Positions 7,997 to 15,968 of a DNA stretch of 64,000 nucleotides are shown here, one piece after another. Source of the stretch: Ruminococcus sp. (GTDB taxonomy: Bacteria > Bacillota > Clostridia > Oscillospirales > Acutalibacteraceae); assembly GCA_017410265.1 (NCBI GenBank), contig JAFQRC010000012.1:1-64000 (forward strand). Reading direction: 5' to 3'. The notes under the pieces are model-generated. The model was not told the DNA's origin and did not search any database. It saw only the letters and a list, made by a program, of their open reading frames with translations. Position 1 is the first letter of the stretch, and each line of letters begins with the position of its first letter. The position numbers were made by a program, and so were the translations under genes.

Positions 7997-9152
7997 ATTA
8001 AAAAAGCAGACACTCCCCACCCCCGCCCAAGGATTTGCACAACTTGTTGGTAATTCTAAAGACAATCAAATTGTCGAAATACCTCTAGATATGATAGATG
8101 AAATTGATAATCAGCCTCATAAAATACATGAAGAACAGATTGAAAACATTGCACAAAGCATTGCTGTTGCCGGTCAGATTGACCCTGTAATCGTGGTTGA
8201 TAACCCTGAAAACAAAGGGCGATATATTCTCCTGTCAGGTAGACATCGTGTTAGAGCTTGTAAGCTTTTAAATCTCAACACCGTAAAAGCCGTAATCATT
8301 ACAGAAACTGACCCCGACAAACAGAGATTTATTCTCCTATCCTCAAACAATGATAGAAACACAAACTATCTTCCTTCCGAAGTAGCTTACGCTTATTTAG
8401 AACAAAAGCAATTATTTGAGCGACTCGGTTCCAAACAAGTTACGGCAAAAATAGCTCAGTATAATGGAACAAACAGAAAATCAGTTCACAAATTTATTCA
8501 GCTTACCAAACTCACAAAACCTTTACTCTATAAAGTAGATAAAGGCGAGCTGACAGTTGGTGCAGGTTATGAGCTTTCTTATCTTGATGTTAAATCACAA
8601 GAGGGAGTTAACATTTACTTGATAAACAACCCTAATACACACATTACCAAAGAAATAGCACGACTCATCAGAGAGAACCCAAAAAGCATTGATGAGATAG
8701 TGAAAACTGGCACACAAGAAAAGCACTCCACCCCTCCTTCAGGTGAAGAAAGCAGAGAACAAAAGCCAAAGAAAACACATTCAGAAAATCAAGATGTTTC
8801 TGACGAGGTTTTTAACGAGGACGAAAAGCTCTTTATAGCACGTTCTATTTATCTTTGGGAAAAACGTAGCCTTGATACACTTATCATCAAAGAATTTGCT
8901 AGTACCGAAGAAGTTGTAGCGTTTCTACACAAACTGTGTTTGCAGGCTATTGGCAAGACTTTTAGGTGTACATTTAACAAATATATCGACGAACGAATTA
9001 ACTTAGCTTTTTTTAGAAACAAATGTGGTGTAGAGTTTCGCGAAAAGAAATATTCTTTCTCGCTGAAAGAAATTGATGCGATGATAAGAAAATACATCAA
9101 AACACAGATTAGCACAGACAGAATTATTGAAATAATCAAGAATGCAAACTAG
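7983..9152 (+). CDS. parB: ParB-family DNA-binding protein
   Basis: 389 residues. A ParB/Sulfiredoxin-type N-terminal domain is clear: IPLDMIDEIDNQPHK, IAQSIAVAGQIDPV and LLSGRHRVRACKLL, the last being the CTP-binding GxRR-like box. A helix-turn-helix follows (TAKIAQYNGTNRKSV), then a charged linker and a C-terminal dimerisation region. It would bind parS-like sites on the ICE. No parS was recognised in the window. GGAGG sits 8 bp before the ATG. Confidence 0.92.
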   Translation: MKPFELKKQTLPTPAQGFAQLVGNSKDNQIVEIPLDMIDEIDNQPHKIHEEQIENIAQSIAVAGQIDPVIVVDNPENKGRYILLSGRHRVRACKLLNLNTVKAVIITETDPDKQRFILLSSNNDRNTNYLPSEVAYAYLEQKQLFERLGSKQVTAKIAQYNGTNRKSVHKFIQLTKLTKPLLYKVDKGELTVGAGYELSYLDVKSQEGVNIYLINNPNTHITKEIARLIRENPKSIDEIVKTGTQEKHSTPPSGEESREQKPKKTHSENQDVSDEVFNEDEKLFIARSIYLWEKRSLDTLIIKEFASTEEVVAFLHKLCLQAIGKTFRCTFNKYIDERINLAFFRNKCGVEFREKKYSFSLKEIDAMIRKYIKTQISTDRIIEIIKNAN

Positions 9153-9352
9153 ATAACGAGTGGAGTCTGACACCTATTATCCTACCATCTTTACCCTGAG
9201 TTTTTCATATCATTTTTCTCTTTTTTATTCAACTCCACGCAATCGGGGCAAGTTGGGTGTCCTTGCCCCCTATATATTAACTGTCCCTCGGAGGGACATA
9301 TAAATAAAAGCTTTATGCAATTGCATAGAGCTTTTTCTATTAGGAGGAAGTT
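9153..9352. other. intergenic region with stacked hairpins
   Basis: Contains a GGGGCAAG/CTTGCCCC hairpin (9245-9269) without T-tail, the ICE hairpin repeat (9282-9298) and a likely terminator (9307-9337) whose stem includes TATGCAATTGCATA. No coding sequence. Confidence 0.6.
9282..9298. repeat. ICE hairpin repeat 2 (loop CGG)
   Basis: TGTCCCT-CGG-AGGGACA, between parB and the next terminator. Confidence 0.9.
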
Positions 9353-9511
9353 ATGAAATTAGCAATAACTTTACTGAGCTTAGTGATACTAGGTTTTGTA
9401 ATAAATGTTATAGGTCAGATAAAGGAAAAGAAAGCTCTTATTATAATTAGCAGAGTCTTTTGTTTCATCATCGTTGCTGTGTTTAGCATAGGATACTTTT
9501 TGTTGAGGTGA
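9353..9511 (+). CDS. small membrane protein, 52 aa
   Basis: ATG at 9353 follows a perfect AGGAGGAAG. The product has two hydrophobic helices (about residues 3-20 and 34-51) with a short charged turn (QIKEKK). Function unknown. Its stop overlaps the ribosome site of the next gene, so the two are probably co-translated. Confidence 0.6.
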   Translation: MKLAITLLSLVILGFVINVIGQIKEKKALIIISRVFCFIIVAVFSIGYFLLR

Positions 9512-9516
9512 CAATA

Positions 9517-9732
9517 GTGAAAATTAAAATATACAAATTAAACCCTTGTAAAAGATGTGGCGGACAGCCAGAGTTCAGACACGTCAAAAGTATGGATTTA
9601 CAATATTTGATAAAATTCCACTTCCACCCAAATCAATATTATTGTACCTGTAGTAGATGTGGAGCAAAAACACCATCTAAACATAAACCGAAGCTTGCAA
9701 TCAAAGACTGGAACGAACAGAACAAGGAGTGA
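9517..9732 (+). CDS. Lar-like zinc-ribbon protein
   Basis: 71 residues with two CxxC pairs (CKRCGG and CSRCGA) and a C-terminal AIKDWNEQ, which matches the small Lar/restriction-alleviation-type family often carried by phages and ICEs. Lar modulates type I restriction in enterobacteria; whether this protein does so is unknown. The GTG at 9517 is 6 bp after GAGGTG; another GTG at 9508 would overlap the ribosome site. Confidence 0.65.
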   Translation: MKIKIYKLNPCKRCGGQPEFRHVKSMDLQYLIKFHFHPNQYYCTCSRCGAKTPSKHKPKLAIKDWNEQNKE

Positions 9733-9737
9733 TACAG

Positions 9738-9992
9738 ATGTTTACTAAAAACATAGACCAACTTGGTAGAATTGTGATACCAAGCGATATACGCAAAAAA
9801 CTCGGTGTCGATGTTGGTGACGCTTTAGATTTAAACCTCAAAAACAATACGATTATCATAAGCAAACATTACGAGGACCCTCTTGACGAGTTGCAGGGTG
9901 TGATACAAAAGGTACAAGACCCACAGCTCAGATGTGAGTTGTGGGGTGTGTTTGATAATTACAAGAAAAAGGTGGTACAGGAAGATGAATAG
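9738..9992 (+). CDS. AbrB/SpoVT-type transcriptional regulator
   Basis: 84 residues. The N-terminal 45 are a swapped-hairpin AbrB domain: IDQLGRIVIPSDIRKKLGV followed by GDALDL. The C-terminal part is helical. AbrB-type dimers bind AT-rich promoters, so it is a candidate regulator of ICE genes. Start ATG at 9738 follows AAGGAGTG. It overlaps the radical-SAM gene by 8 bp. Confidence 0.88.
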   Translation: MFTKNIDQLGRIVIPSDIRKKLGVDVGDALDLNLKNNTIIISKHYEDPLDELQGVIQKVQDPQLRCELWGVFDNYKKKVVQEDE

Positions 9993-10842
9993 AATCATCA
10001 GAGTGTTTCCGCATAAAAACAGTTACTCTCCTGATGATGAGTATGCTTTCTTCGGTGAACCTACACCACTTTTTCCTTTGCCTGAGCACGATGAGATACA
10101 TATATCGTGTACTTTTACTTGGGATAAAGCTTTTTGCGAATACCTAGCTTATCAGTATGAAAGCCTCACAAATAAACCTGTGAAACTAGGCGGAGTTGCC
10201 TATGGTTCTACAGCCGAAGGCTTTATTCAGGGAATGTACATTAAGAAAAATATCATTTTCACCTCTCGAGGATGTAACAATAATTGCCCATGGTGCGTTG
10301 TGCACAAAACAGAGGGCAAGTTGAGAGAACTACCAATATGTGAAGGAAACATCATACAGGATAATAATTTTCTTCAAACATCGCGTGTTCATCAAAATAA
10401 AGTATTTGATATGCTTAAACACCAACACGGGATATGTTTCAAAGGTGGGCTTGAGCCTGATTTGATTACACAGCGTTTTATTGACGATATGTCGGTGATT
10501 GATTTTAGGCGTATAAAAGAGCTGTGGTTGGCTTGTGATACAGACCAAAGGATTCCGTACTTGAAAAAAGCGTGCGAATTGTTATCAAACGCAGGATTTA
10601 CTAAGAACAAGCTCCATTGTTATGTTTTGTCGTATGGTAAAGACCGTGAAAAGGATGAAGCAAGAGCAAGGGCGGTGTATGAAGCGGGTGCTATGCCGTT
10701 TGTTCAGCTTTATCGTGACTTTACAAATAACAAAACTCAGTATGACGCTGATTGGAACGCTTGGGCTAGAATGTGGCAACGTCCCGCTGCTACACGTGCA
10801 CATATGGAAAAATTTACGTCGTATCTTGATTTTAAAACTTAA
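9985..10842 (+). CDS. radical SAM protein
   Basis: 285 residues with the cluster motif CNNNCPWC (CxxxCxxC, about residues 95-102), then GGLEPD, a typical glycine-rich SAM-contact strand, and a partial TIM-barrel. Radical SAM enzymes use a 4Fe-4S cluster and SAM to make a 5'-deoxyadenosyl radical. The substrate is unknown; the protein lacks a recognisable auxiliary-cluster SPASM domain. It sits among zinc-ribbon and AbrB genes rather than with a peptide precursor. ATG at 9985 is inside the AbrB gene end and follows GGTGG. Confidence 0.85.
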   Translation: MNRIIRVFPHKNSYSPDDEYAFFGEPTPLFPLPEHDEIHISCTFTWDKAFCEYLAYQYESLTNKPVKLGGVAYGSTAEGFIQGMYIKKNIIFTSRGCNNNCPWCVVHKTEGKLRELPICEGNIIQDNNFLQTSRVHQNKVFDMLKHQHGICFKGGLEPDLITQRFIDDMSVIDFRRIKELWLACDTDQRIPYLKKACELLSNAGFTKNKLHCYVLSYGKDREKDEARARAVYEAGAMPFVQLYRDFTNNKTQYDADWNAWARMWQRPAATRAHMEKFTSYLDFKT

Positions 10843-10854
10843 GGAGATATTGTG

Positions 10855-11310
10855 ATGAGTATTATGAACCCTAACGAGATCAAAAAGCTGTTACCTAAAA
10901 TCTTGTATACTGGACACGGTTGTAGCAATTGTAAATATGCTAATGTTGGCGGAGATGAAAGGTGCGAACTTAAAGGTTGCTATATTTCAAGACAAGCCCT
11001 TGATTACATAAACCAACTTGAAGCGAAAGTTGAGAGTCTACTAAAAGAAATACTTAGAGGTGCTGAATATCCATACACACTTGACTTTGAAAAACAAGAT
11101 ATGTTTTCACAGGGTATCCTTTGTGCTAAAAACTCCGTGTCAGATATACTTGAAGAATTCGCCAAGGAAAACAACATCACAAGCGATGGTGTAATTTTAA
11201 ACCAATTTAGAGTCTTCCTAGAAGATGAACTACTTAAAAAACATATTGATTATCTTTATGATTCAATAGACCTAGTTTTGGAAGGTGAAATAAATAATGA
11301 TAGAAATTAA
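10855..11310 (+). CDS. hypothetical protein with N-terminal Cys cluster
   Basis: 151 residues, not recognised. An N-terminal cluster (CSNCKYANVGGDERC then C) may bind zinc. The rest is helical and acidic. Its C-terminal half resembles the small protein at 11810-12082 (shared pattern: F..G..C.N...D.L..F, then F/R-FLE), so they may be distant paralogues. AAGGAG lies 8 bp before the ATG at 10855; a GTG three bases earlier is possible. Confidence 0.6.
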   Translation: MSIMNPNEIKKLLPKILYTGHGCSNCKYANVGGDERCELKGCYISRQALDYINQLEAKVESLLKEILRGAEYPYTLDFEKQDMFSQGILCAKNSVSDILEEFAKENNITSDGVILNQFRVFLEDELLKKHIDYLYDSIDLVLEGEINNDRN

Positions 11311-11497
11311 GTGTTCAAAAGCACAATTCAACAGGATAATGACTAGTCTTTCTGAATGTGGTTGCTTATCGAAAAGAAACGGTTTATCTGTGTGTATTTT
11401 AGGGAAATCACAATATAGTTGTCCAGCTATTAACGGCAAAAATCCAGAATTGAGTTGTACAGAATGTTTGCAAAAACATATTAGAAGGAGTGAATAA
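11297..11497 (+). CDS. small Cys-rich protein
   Basis: 66 residues, not recognised. Six Cys, including CxxC near the C-terminus (CTEC), suggest metal binding. It overlaps the preceding gene by 14 bp and ends just before the next zinc-ribbon gene, in a run of small coupled genes. Confidence 0.5.
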   Translation: MIEIKCSKAQFNRIMTSLSECGCLSKRNGLSVCILGKSQYSCPAINGKNPELSCTECLQKHIRRSE

Positions 11498-11514
11498 CCC
11501 TGAGTGAAACAACT

Positions 11515-11775
11515 GTGAAACTTAGCGAACTCATTGAGTGTCCGTTTTGTGGTCACGATGAGTTTATGATGTATGGAAAGCCTGTCGGGCAGGTTAAGTA
11601 CAGACAAAAATTCAACGGTACTGTCAGCCATCGAAACACAGATATCTATAAGGACATAAAAATAGAGTACACAAAAACCTACTGCGCTAATTGCGGTAGA
11701 TATCTCGGTAATCATAAAACCGACGAGTGTAGTCAGAGGGTCAAGCAAGCACTCGGAATAAGAAAAATAATTTAA
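11515..11775 (+). CDS. zinc-ribbon protein
   Basis: 86 residues with CPFCG (residues 9-13) and CANCG, a clear four-Cys zinc ribbon; function unknown. The GTG at 11515 is 25 bp from the AAGGAG; an in-frame CTG at 11500 is spaced better (about 9 bp), so the protein may be five residues longer. The ICE hairpin repeat starts 2 bp after the stop. Confidence 0.6.
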   Translation: MKLSELIECPFCGHDEFMMYGKPVGQVKYRQKFNGTVSHRNTDIYKDIKIEYTKTYCANCGRYLGNHKTDECSQRVKQALGIRKII

Positions 11776-11776
11776 C

Positions 11777-11793
11777 TGTCCCTCGAAGGGACA
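11777..11793. repeat. ICE hairpin repeat 3 (loop CGA)
   Basis: TGTCCCT-CGA-AGGGACA, 2 bp after a stop codon and 4 bp before AGGAGG. Confidence 0.92.
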
Positions 11794-11809
11794 CTTTAGG
11801 AGGAGAATT

Positions 11810-12082
11810 ATGTATACAGAACTAGTAAAAGAAAATTCAGATTATTATAGCGAAGAAAACTTAAACGATACTGACAAAGCTTTTTTATATGGCGTTAGCT
11901 GTATAAATAACGCTATTCCTGATATGCTACCCAAATTTATCGCTACAATATGCGGTGAAGAAAGTGAAGAAAGCATCGACAAGGCTCTTCTTGAAAGATT
12001 TTTAGAGCACATAGAAGAAAACATATCGGAGTTTCAAGCAGAATTTATTGTAACGATGATAGAAAACTATGAAAAAGCTTAA
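11810..12082 (+). CDS. small acidic hypothetical protein
   Basis: 90 residues, strongly acidic and helical, not recognised. It resembles the C-terminal part of the product of 10855-11310. ATG follows TTTAGGAGGAG directly after hairpin repeat 3. Confidence 0.6.
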   Translation: MYTELVKENSDYYSEENLNDTDKAFLYGVSCINNAIPDMLPKFIATICGEESEESIDKALLERFLEHIEENISEFQAEFIVTMIENYEKA

Positions 12083-12125
12083 CACTATGCAACAAATCGT
12101 CAGATTTTATGCATAGTGTTTTTTA
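12081..12125 (+). terminator. Rho-independent terminator
   Basis: An 11-bp stem (AACACTATGCA/TGCATAGTGTT), an 18-nt loop with its own small hairpin, and a T-run. Confidence 0.88.
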
Positions 12126-12155
12126 TTAAAATCGTTATCAAAAAGGAGAGCAAAA

Positions 12156-13805
12156 ATGCCTACTCATAATACTTATGAGCAACTTACCTTTGCTCAGTAT
12201 TTAGAAAACATACCACCGCAACCAAGCGTACCTAAAACTATTTCTACACAAAAGATAAAACCCGCAAAAAGTAAACCTGAACTGCCTGAGATACTAAAAA
12301 ACTGTGATTACTCAAGTCTTGAAACATTTTTAAATACTTTAGGTAAGCGAGGACTTTACAACAACTCAAGAGAGTACAGCCATCAAATAAGGGGTATGGT
12401 TACAAGATATCATTACTATGTTCCTGATAACAACATTTTTGTTTGCCACGACACTGTATATGGAGCGAATGAGTTTGTAGACACCAATAATCATATCGAA
12501 TGCCACAATCTGTGGGGTCGTATTATCGAGTTTCCTATGGTTTATTTCGCACAAGATGGTACTATGTGGACTTCTGATATAAAAATCGAACTCGAAAAGT
12601 CGGTACCTCGTTATAATTTTGAAGAAAACAGAACGGAAAACCACTTACTAAAATTCAGTGCTAGTAAATGGAAACTCTGCACTAAGATGTTACACAACGG
12701 GTGTTTCGTACAAACTGAGGACGAGCTTGAAAAACTTGTTAAACAGCACAACGAGTATGCGTATAATTTTTGTAAAACTTATCATTGTGAGTTTTCTTCC
12801 ATTTTAATGGCTCCTCAATTAGAAGTATTACACAAAGCAGGATACTCTTTTGCAAGTTATTTTTTTAAAATCAGAGATAACTACCGATACAGTTACAGCA
12901 AAAAGGCCGAAATTGAATGTTTTAATCGTCTTTGCAAACAAGGTAAAAATCCCAAAGAAATATTCAAAACCTCTAAAGCTGTATGCTCTACTTTAAAGCA
13001 CGAAGCAAACATCAAAATTTGGGACTCTATGCGAAAGCTTGATAAATTTGGACGACTAAACCAAGATACCATACAACAAGCTTACGATATGGGTTTTACA
13101 TCTGACGACTTAAAGAATATGAATGATGTTTTAAACAAAACATACGAAGGCAGACCTGTTTTCACATTCGCGACACTCGTAACATATTTAAACAGACTTG
13201 ATATGTACGAAGCTATAGACAAAAAAGAAGCTTTTATGTTACTGAAAGACTATTTGAATATGTGCAACCAACTACGCCAAAAGCCTAAAATAGATGGTGA
13301 TAGTCTGAAACGGGAGCACGATGTAACAGCTCGTACAGTCAGACAACAGCGCAATGCAATAATGGCAGAACAAATACAAGCAGGCTGCGACAGACAGCAA
13401 ATGTACAATTATCAAGAGTCTATATATTTTATCAGAGGAGTGCAAAGTTACGACGACCTAATTAACGAAGCTACACAACAACACAACTGTGTAGCTTCAT
13501 ACGCAGGTTCTATAAAATCAGGACGCTCAATGATATATGTAATGCGTGAAGTTGCTAACCCCGACAGGAGCTTAATAACCGTAGAGCTTGCGCCAAAACA
13601 AAAAATAATACGCCAAAAGTTCTTAGCGTACAATAGACCAATACATAACAAAAGCCAAAGCGAATTCTTAGAACGATGGCTTAAACATGTTAAAGCGGTT
13701 GATGAAGGCATTACACCAACACAAGAGTTATCTTTAACTACAAATGTTCAGCAACCGATATTACCCAATGAAATCCCAAACACAGGATTTGTACAAAATA
13801 TTTAA
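12156..13805 (+). CDS. PcfJ-like protein with C-terminal ILPN tag
   Basis: 549 residues. The region of about residues 425-510 matches the PcfJ family of Gram-positive conjugative elements: a QHNCVASYA motif, then RSMIYVMR and a beta-rich stretch ending in AYNRP. PcfJ proteins are conjugation-associated and of unknown biochemical role. The N-terminal 400 residues are helical with no recognised domain. The C-terminus is a Thr/Gln linker followed by PILPNEIPNTGFVQNI, shared with three other ICE proteins. ATG follows AAAAGGAGAGC. The gene is flanked by a terminator and by hairpin repeat 4, so it may be its own unit. Confidence 0.82.
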   Translation: MPTHNTYEQLTFAQYLENIPPQPSVPKTISTQKIKPAKSKPELPEILKNCDYSSLETFLNTLGKRGLYNNSREYSHQIRGMVTRYHYYVPDNNIFVCHDTVYGANEFVDTNNHIECHNLWGRIIEFPMVYFAQDGTMWTSDIKIELEKSVPRYNFEENRTENHLLKFSASKWKLCTKMLHNGCFVQTEDELEKLVKQHNEYAYNFCKTYHCEFSSILMAPQLEVLHKAGYSFASYFFKIRDNYRYSYSKKAEIECFNRLCKQGKNPKEIFKTSKAVCSTLKHEANIKIWDSMRKLDKFGRLNQDTIQQAYDMGFTSDDLKNMNDVLNKTYEGRPVFTFATLVTYLNRLDMYEAIDKKEAFMLLKDYLNMCNQLRQKPKIDGDSLKREHDVTARTVRQQRNAIMAEQIQAGCDRQQMYNYQESIYFIRGVQSYDDLINEATQQHNCVASYAGSIKSGRSMIYVMREVANPDRSLITVELAPKQKIIRQKFLAYNRPIHNKSQSEFLERWLKHVKAVDEGITPTQELSLTTNVQQPILPNEIPNTGFVQNI

Positions 13806-13806
13806 C

Positions 13807-13823
13807 TGTCCCTCGGAGGGACA
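13807..13823. repeat. ICE hairpin repeat 4 (loop CGG)
   Basis: TGTCCCT-CGG-AGGGACA, 1 bp after the PcfJ-like stop codon and 4 bp before GAGGAGG. Confidence 0.92.
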
Positions 13824-13840
13824 CTTGAGGAGGAAAACAA

Positions 13841-14494
13841 ATGAAAAAGAAAATTCACTTAATCTTATCTATTCTGCTACTGATTTCGTTAACTGCTTGC
13901 AATAATGCAAGCACGGTTACACCAACAACATCAACGCTTCCCCCATCAACTGATGATTCGGCGCAAACAGATACATTCATTGTATCGACAGAGAATATCG
14001 AGGAAACAGAATCTACAGAAAATAAAGAAGTGACAGAGAAAGACAACGGTGTATCAATCAGCGAAAATGTCACTGTATCGCGCGCTGAAGCTACTACCAA
14101 CAACTCATCGGGTTCAAATGTAGCCACTTCCCCAACAACTAAACCGGCAACAGCTACTCAGAGTAACAAAGTTTGGCACAACGCAGTTTATAAAACTGTT
14201 GAGCACCCTGCAGAAACTAAGGAAGTGTGGGTTGTAGACAAAGAAGCTCATACGGTAGACTCCCCCATCTATGAAGATAAGGAAGTTGTGGTCTGTGATA
14301 TCTGCGCCGAAAACATCACATCGAACACTGATAATCACTATCACGAGGACGGTTTTACATATCATACTGAAATACAAAGTGTAGTTACCGGTTATGAAAC
14401 TGTTAAGATTCCTGAACAGGGGCATTACGAAACAGTAGTAGTCAAAGAAGCCTATACCGAGAAAATCTTAATCAAGGAAGCGGGGTACTATTAA
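13841..14494 (+). CDS. lipoprotein, 217 aa
   Basis: The signal peptide ends in a lipobox (LTAC, Cys at about residue 20), so the protein should be lipidated and exposed on the cell surface. A Thr/Ser/Glu-rich linker (about residues 22-105) leads to a folded C-terminal domain with CDIC, HYHEDGFTYH and repeated Val/Glu strands ending in EAGYY. The domain recurs in surface proteins of gut Firmicutes; no function is known. The next gene starts immediately after its stop. Confidence 0.75.
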   Translation: MKKKIHLILSILLLISLTACNNASTVTPTTSTLPPSTDDSAQTDTFIVSTENIEETESTENKEVTEKDNGVSISENVTVSRAEATTNNSSGSNVATSPTTKPATATQSNKVWHNAVYKTVEHPAETKEVWVVDKEAHTVDSPIYEDKEVVVCDICAENITSNTDNHYHEDGFTYHTEIQSVVTGYETVKIPEQGHYETVVVKEAYTEKILIKEAGYY

Positions 14495-14704
14495 ATGCCA
14501 GTACTATGTACTATTGGTTTAATTCTTATTGGCGTTGGGGTGTGTAGTTTTTTGGTATCTCATTTATCAGGTGGATGGTGTAGTGGCAATTTTGCTCAGC
14601 TTTCCACTTGTGCACTCTTGCAATTTGCAGGGGTTACCCTGTTTATTATAGGACTAGTGCTGTGTATTATTTGCGGTTTCATAGAATTAGGAGCTACTGT
14701 GTGA
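14495..14704 (+). CDS. small two-helix membrane protein
   Basis: 69 residues with two membrane helices (about 4-24 and 42-63). The ATG abuts the lipoprotein stop (TAAATG), implying coupled translation. Function unknown; it may sit with the lipoprotein in the envelope. Confidence 0.6.
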   Translation: MPVLCTIGLILIGVGVCSFLVSHLSGGWCSGNFAQLSTCALLQFAGVTLFIIGLVLCIICGFIELGATV

Positions 14705-14897
14705 TAATCATATAGACTCGTTGTTTTGTCCTAACCGTGGCACTAAAGCCACAACAGACCAATTGAGTTAACAAAACATACCTATTCCCAATATAATAAA
14801 AGGCAGAATAAATACCTTGACTAATCAAAAAAATAAACCTAATATATAAGTAAGAGGACGAATAATCGAAACTACAAAACACAAGGGGGATATTATT

Positions 14898-15737
14898 ATG
14901 AAGAAGAAAATCGTAGCACTTTTAGTTTTAACAGCATTACTCGCAACAACCTTTCTTACAGGTTGCGATAGCAAAGCAGTAAACACAGCTTCACCTGACC
15001 AAGCAGTAGTTGCAACAGAGAAAACTACAGCTCCTACTGAAGCTGAAACAGAAGAAGAAACAGTAGCTCCTACAGAAAAGGAAACTGAAGCTGACAAAGA
15101 GAAGTCTGATAAAGACGCAGAGGATAACAAAGAAGACAACAAGAATGACTCCCCTGCTTCCTCCAACACATCTAATAACAAGAACAACTCGACAAGCTCA
15201 AACACATCAACTACTAACAAAAAGCCTAGTTCAAATTCTAACTCGGGTTCATCATCAAGCTCGTCCTCGAGCTCATCAAGTTCGAATAAGAAGCCTAGCA
15301 ATAATTCGAGTTCAAACAGCTCATCAAGCTCTAGTTCGAGCTCAAACTCAAATAATAATAGCAACTCCAACTCAGGTTCAAGCTCAAAACCTGCTACCGT
15401 AGTTACTGACGATACACCAATCCCACACAGTCAGTTGTGTACTGATGCTAATATGCAGAAGGTAACATCTGCTATCAACAATTATTTCTCAAATTTAGGA
15501 ATGATTTACACCCCATCTCTTAACCACAATGATTGCGGTTGGTTTTATGATTGTACAAGTAGGCGTATATCTGAATGTTCGGTGAATTATTTTAAAAGCA
15601 ACGTGATTTCAGGTTTCGAATCCGAAGCAAACGCATTTTTAAATATGTATGATGCTACTTACAGTGACCTTACATTCTATTGCTACGCTGAAAGAAGAAG
15701 TGATGGAGAATATGATATTTATTTCTGCCACGAATAA
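14898..15737 (+). CDS. lipoprotein with Ser/Asn-rich stalk
   Basis: 279 residues. Signal peptide with lipobox LTGC (Cys at about 23). A charged Thr/Glu/Lys region and then a long Ser/Asn low-complexity stalk (about residues 85-175) carry a C-terminal domain of about 100 residues with six Cys, likely disulphide-bonded. Such stalks lift a domain through the cell wall. Function unknown. ATG follows AAGGGGGA. It precedes the pilus locus and ends in two terminators. Confidence 0.75.
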   Translation: MKKKIVALLVLTALLATTFLTGCDSKAVNTASPDQAVVATEKTTAPTEAETEEETVAPTEKETEADKEKSDKDAEDNKEDNKNDSPASSNTSNNKNNSTSSNTSTTNKKPSSNSNSGSSSSSSSSSSSSNKKPSNNSSSNSSSSSSSSSNSNNNSNSNSGSSSKPATVVTDDTPIPHSQLCTDANMQKVTSAINNYFSNLGMIYTPSLNHNDCGWFYDCTSRRISECSVNYFKSNVISGFESEANAFLNMYDATYSDLTFYCYAERRSDGEYDIYFCHE

Positions 15738-15968
15738 TCTAATAACGCACACATCAAAGGACAGTTTTTCTTTTTGAAAGCTGTCCTTTTTTATTTGCAA
15801 ACACAATGAAGATATAGATAAACAGAGCTTTTGATAAGGCTCTGTTTTTTTATATAAATCTCATCTACCTTTTAAAACAAAAGAAAGGAGCAAAGCAACA
15901 TGAACATCAGAGATAAGCCATAAGCAAAGAATTAGCGAAACATTTTTAAGAAAGGAGAAATTTTCTTA
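15738..15968 (+). terminator. two tandem terminators and pilus leader region
   Basis: Terminator 1 (15756-15794) pairs AAAGGACAG with CTGTCCTTT; terminator 2 (15821-15853) pairs AACAGAGC with GCTCTGTT and ends in seven T. Downstream, a very short frame (15900-15923, 7 codons, MNIRDKP) follows AAAGGAGC and could be a leader peptide or a relic; evidence for it is only its ribosome site. Confidence 0.7.

Noticed and set aside
14714..14776. A tRNA-like or truncated tRNA structure (TGTTTTG/CAAAACA closing stem, TAACTCAATTGG on the minus strand)
   Set aside because: No T-arm and an odd anticodon loop; the plus strand instead reads FCPNRGTKATTDQ, a decayed zinc-ribbon gene fragment.
14898..15400. 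Minus-strand and third-frame frames over the Ser/Asn-rich lipoprotein gene
   Set aside because: They are Leu/Glu-rich shadows of low-complexity coding sequence without ribosome sites.
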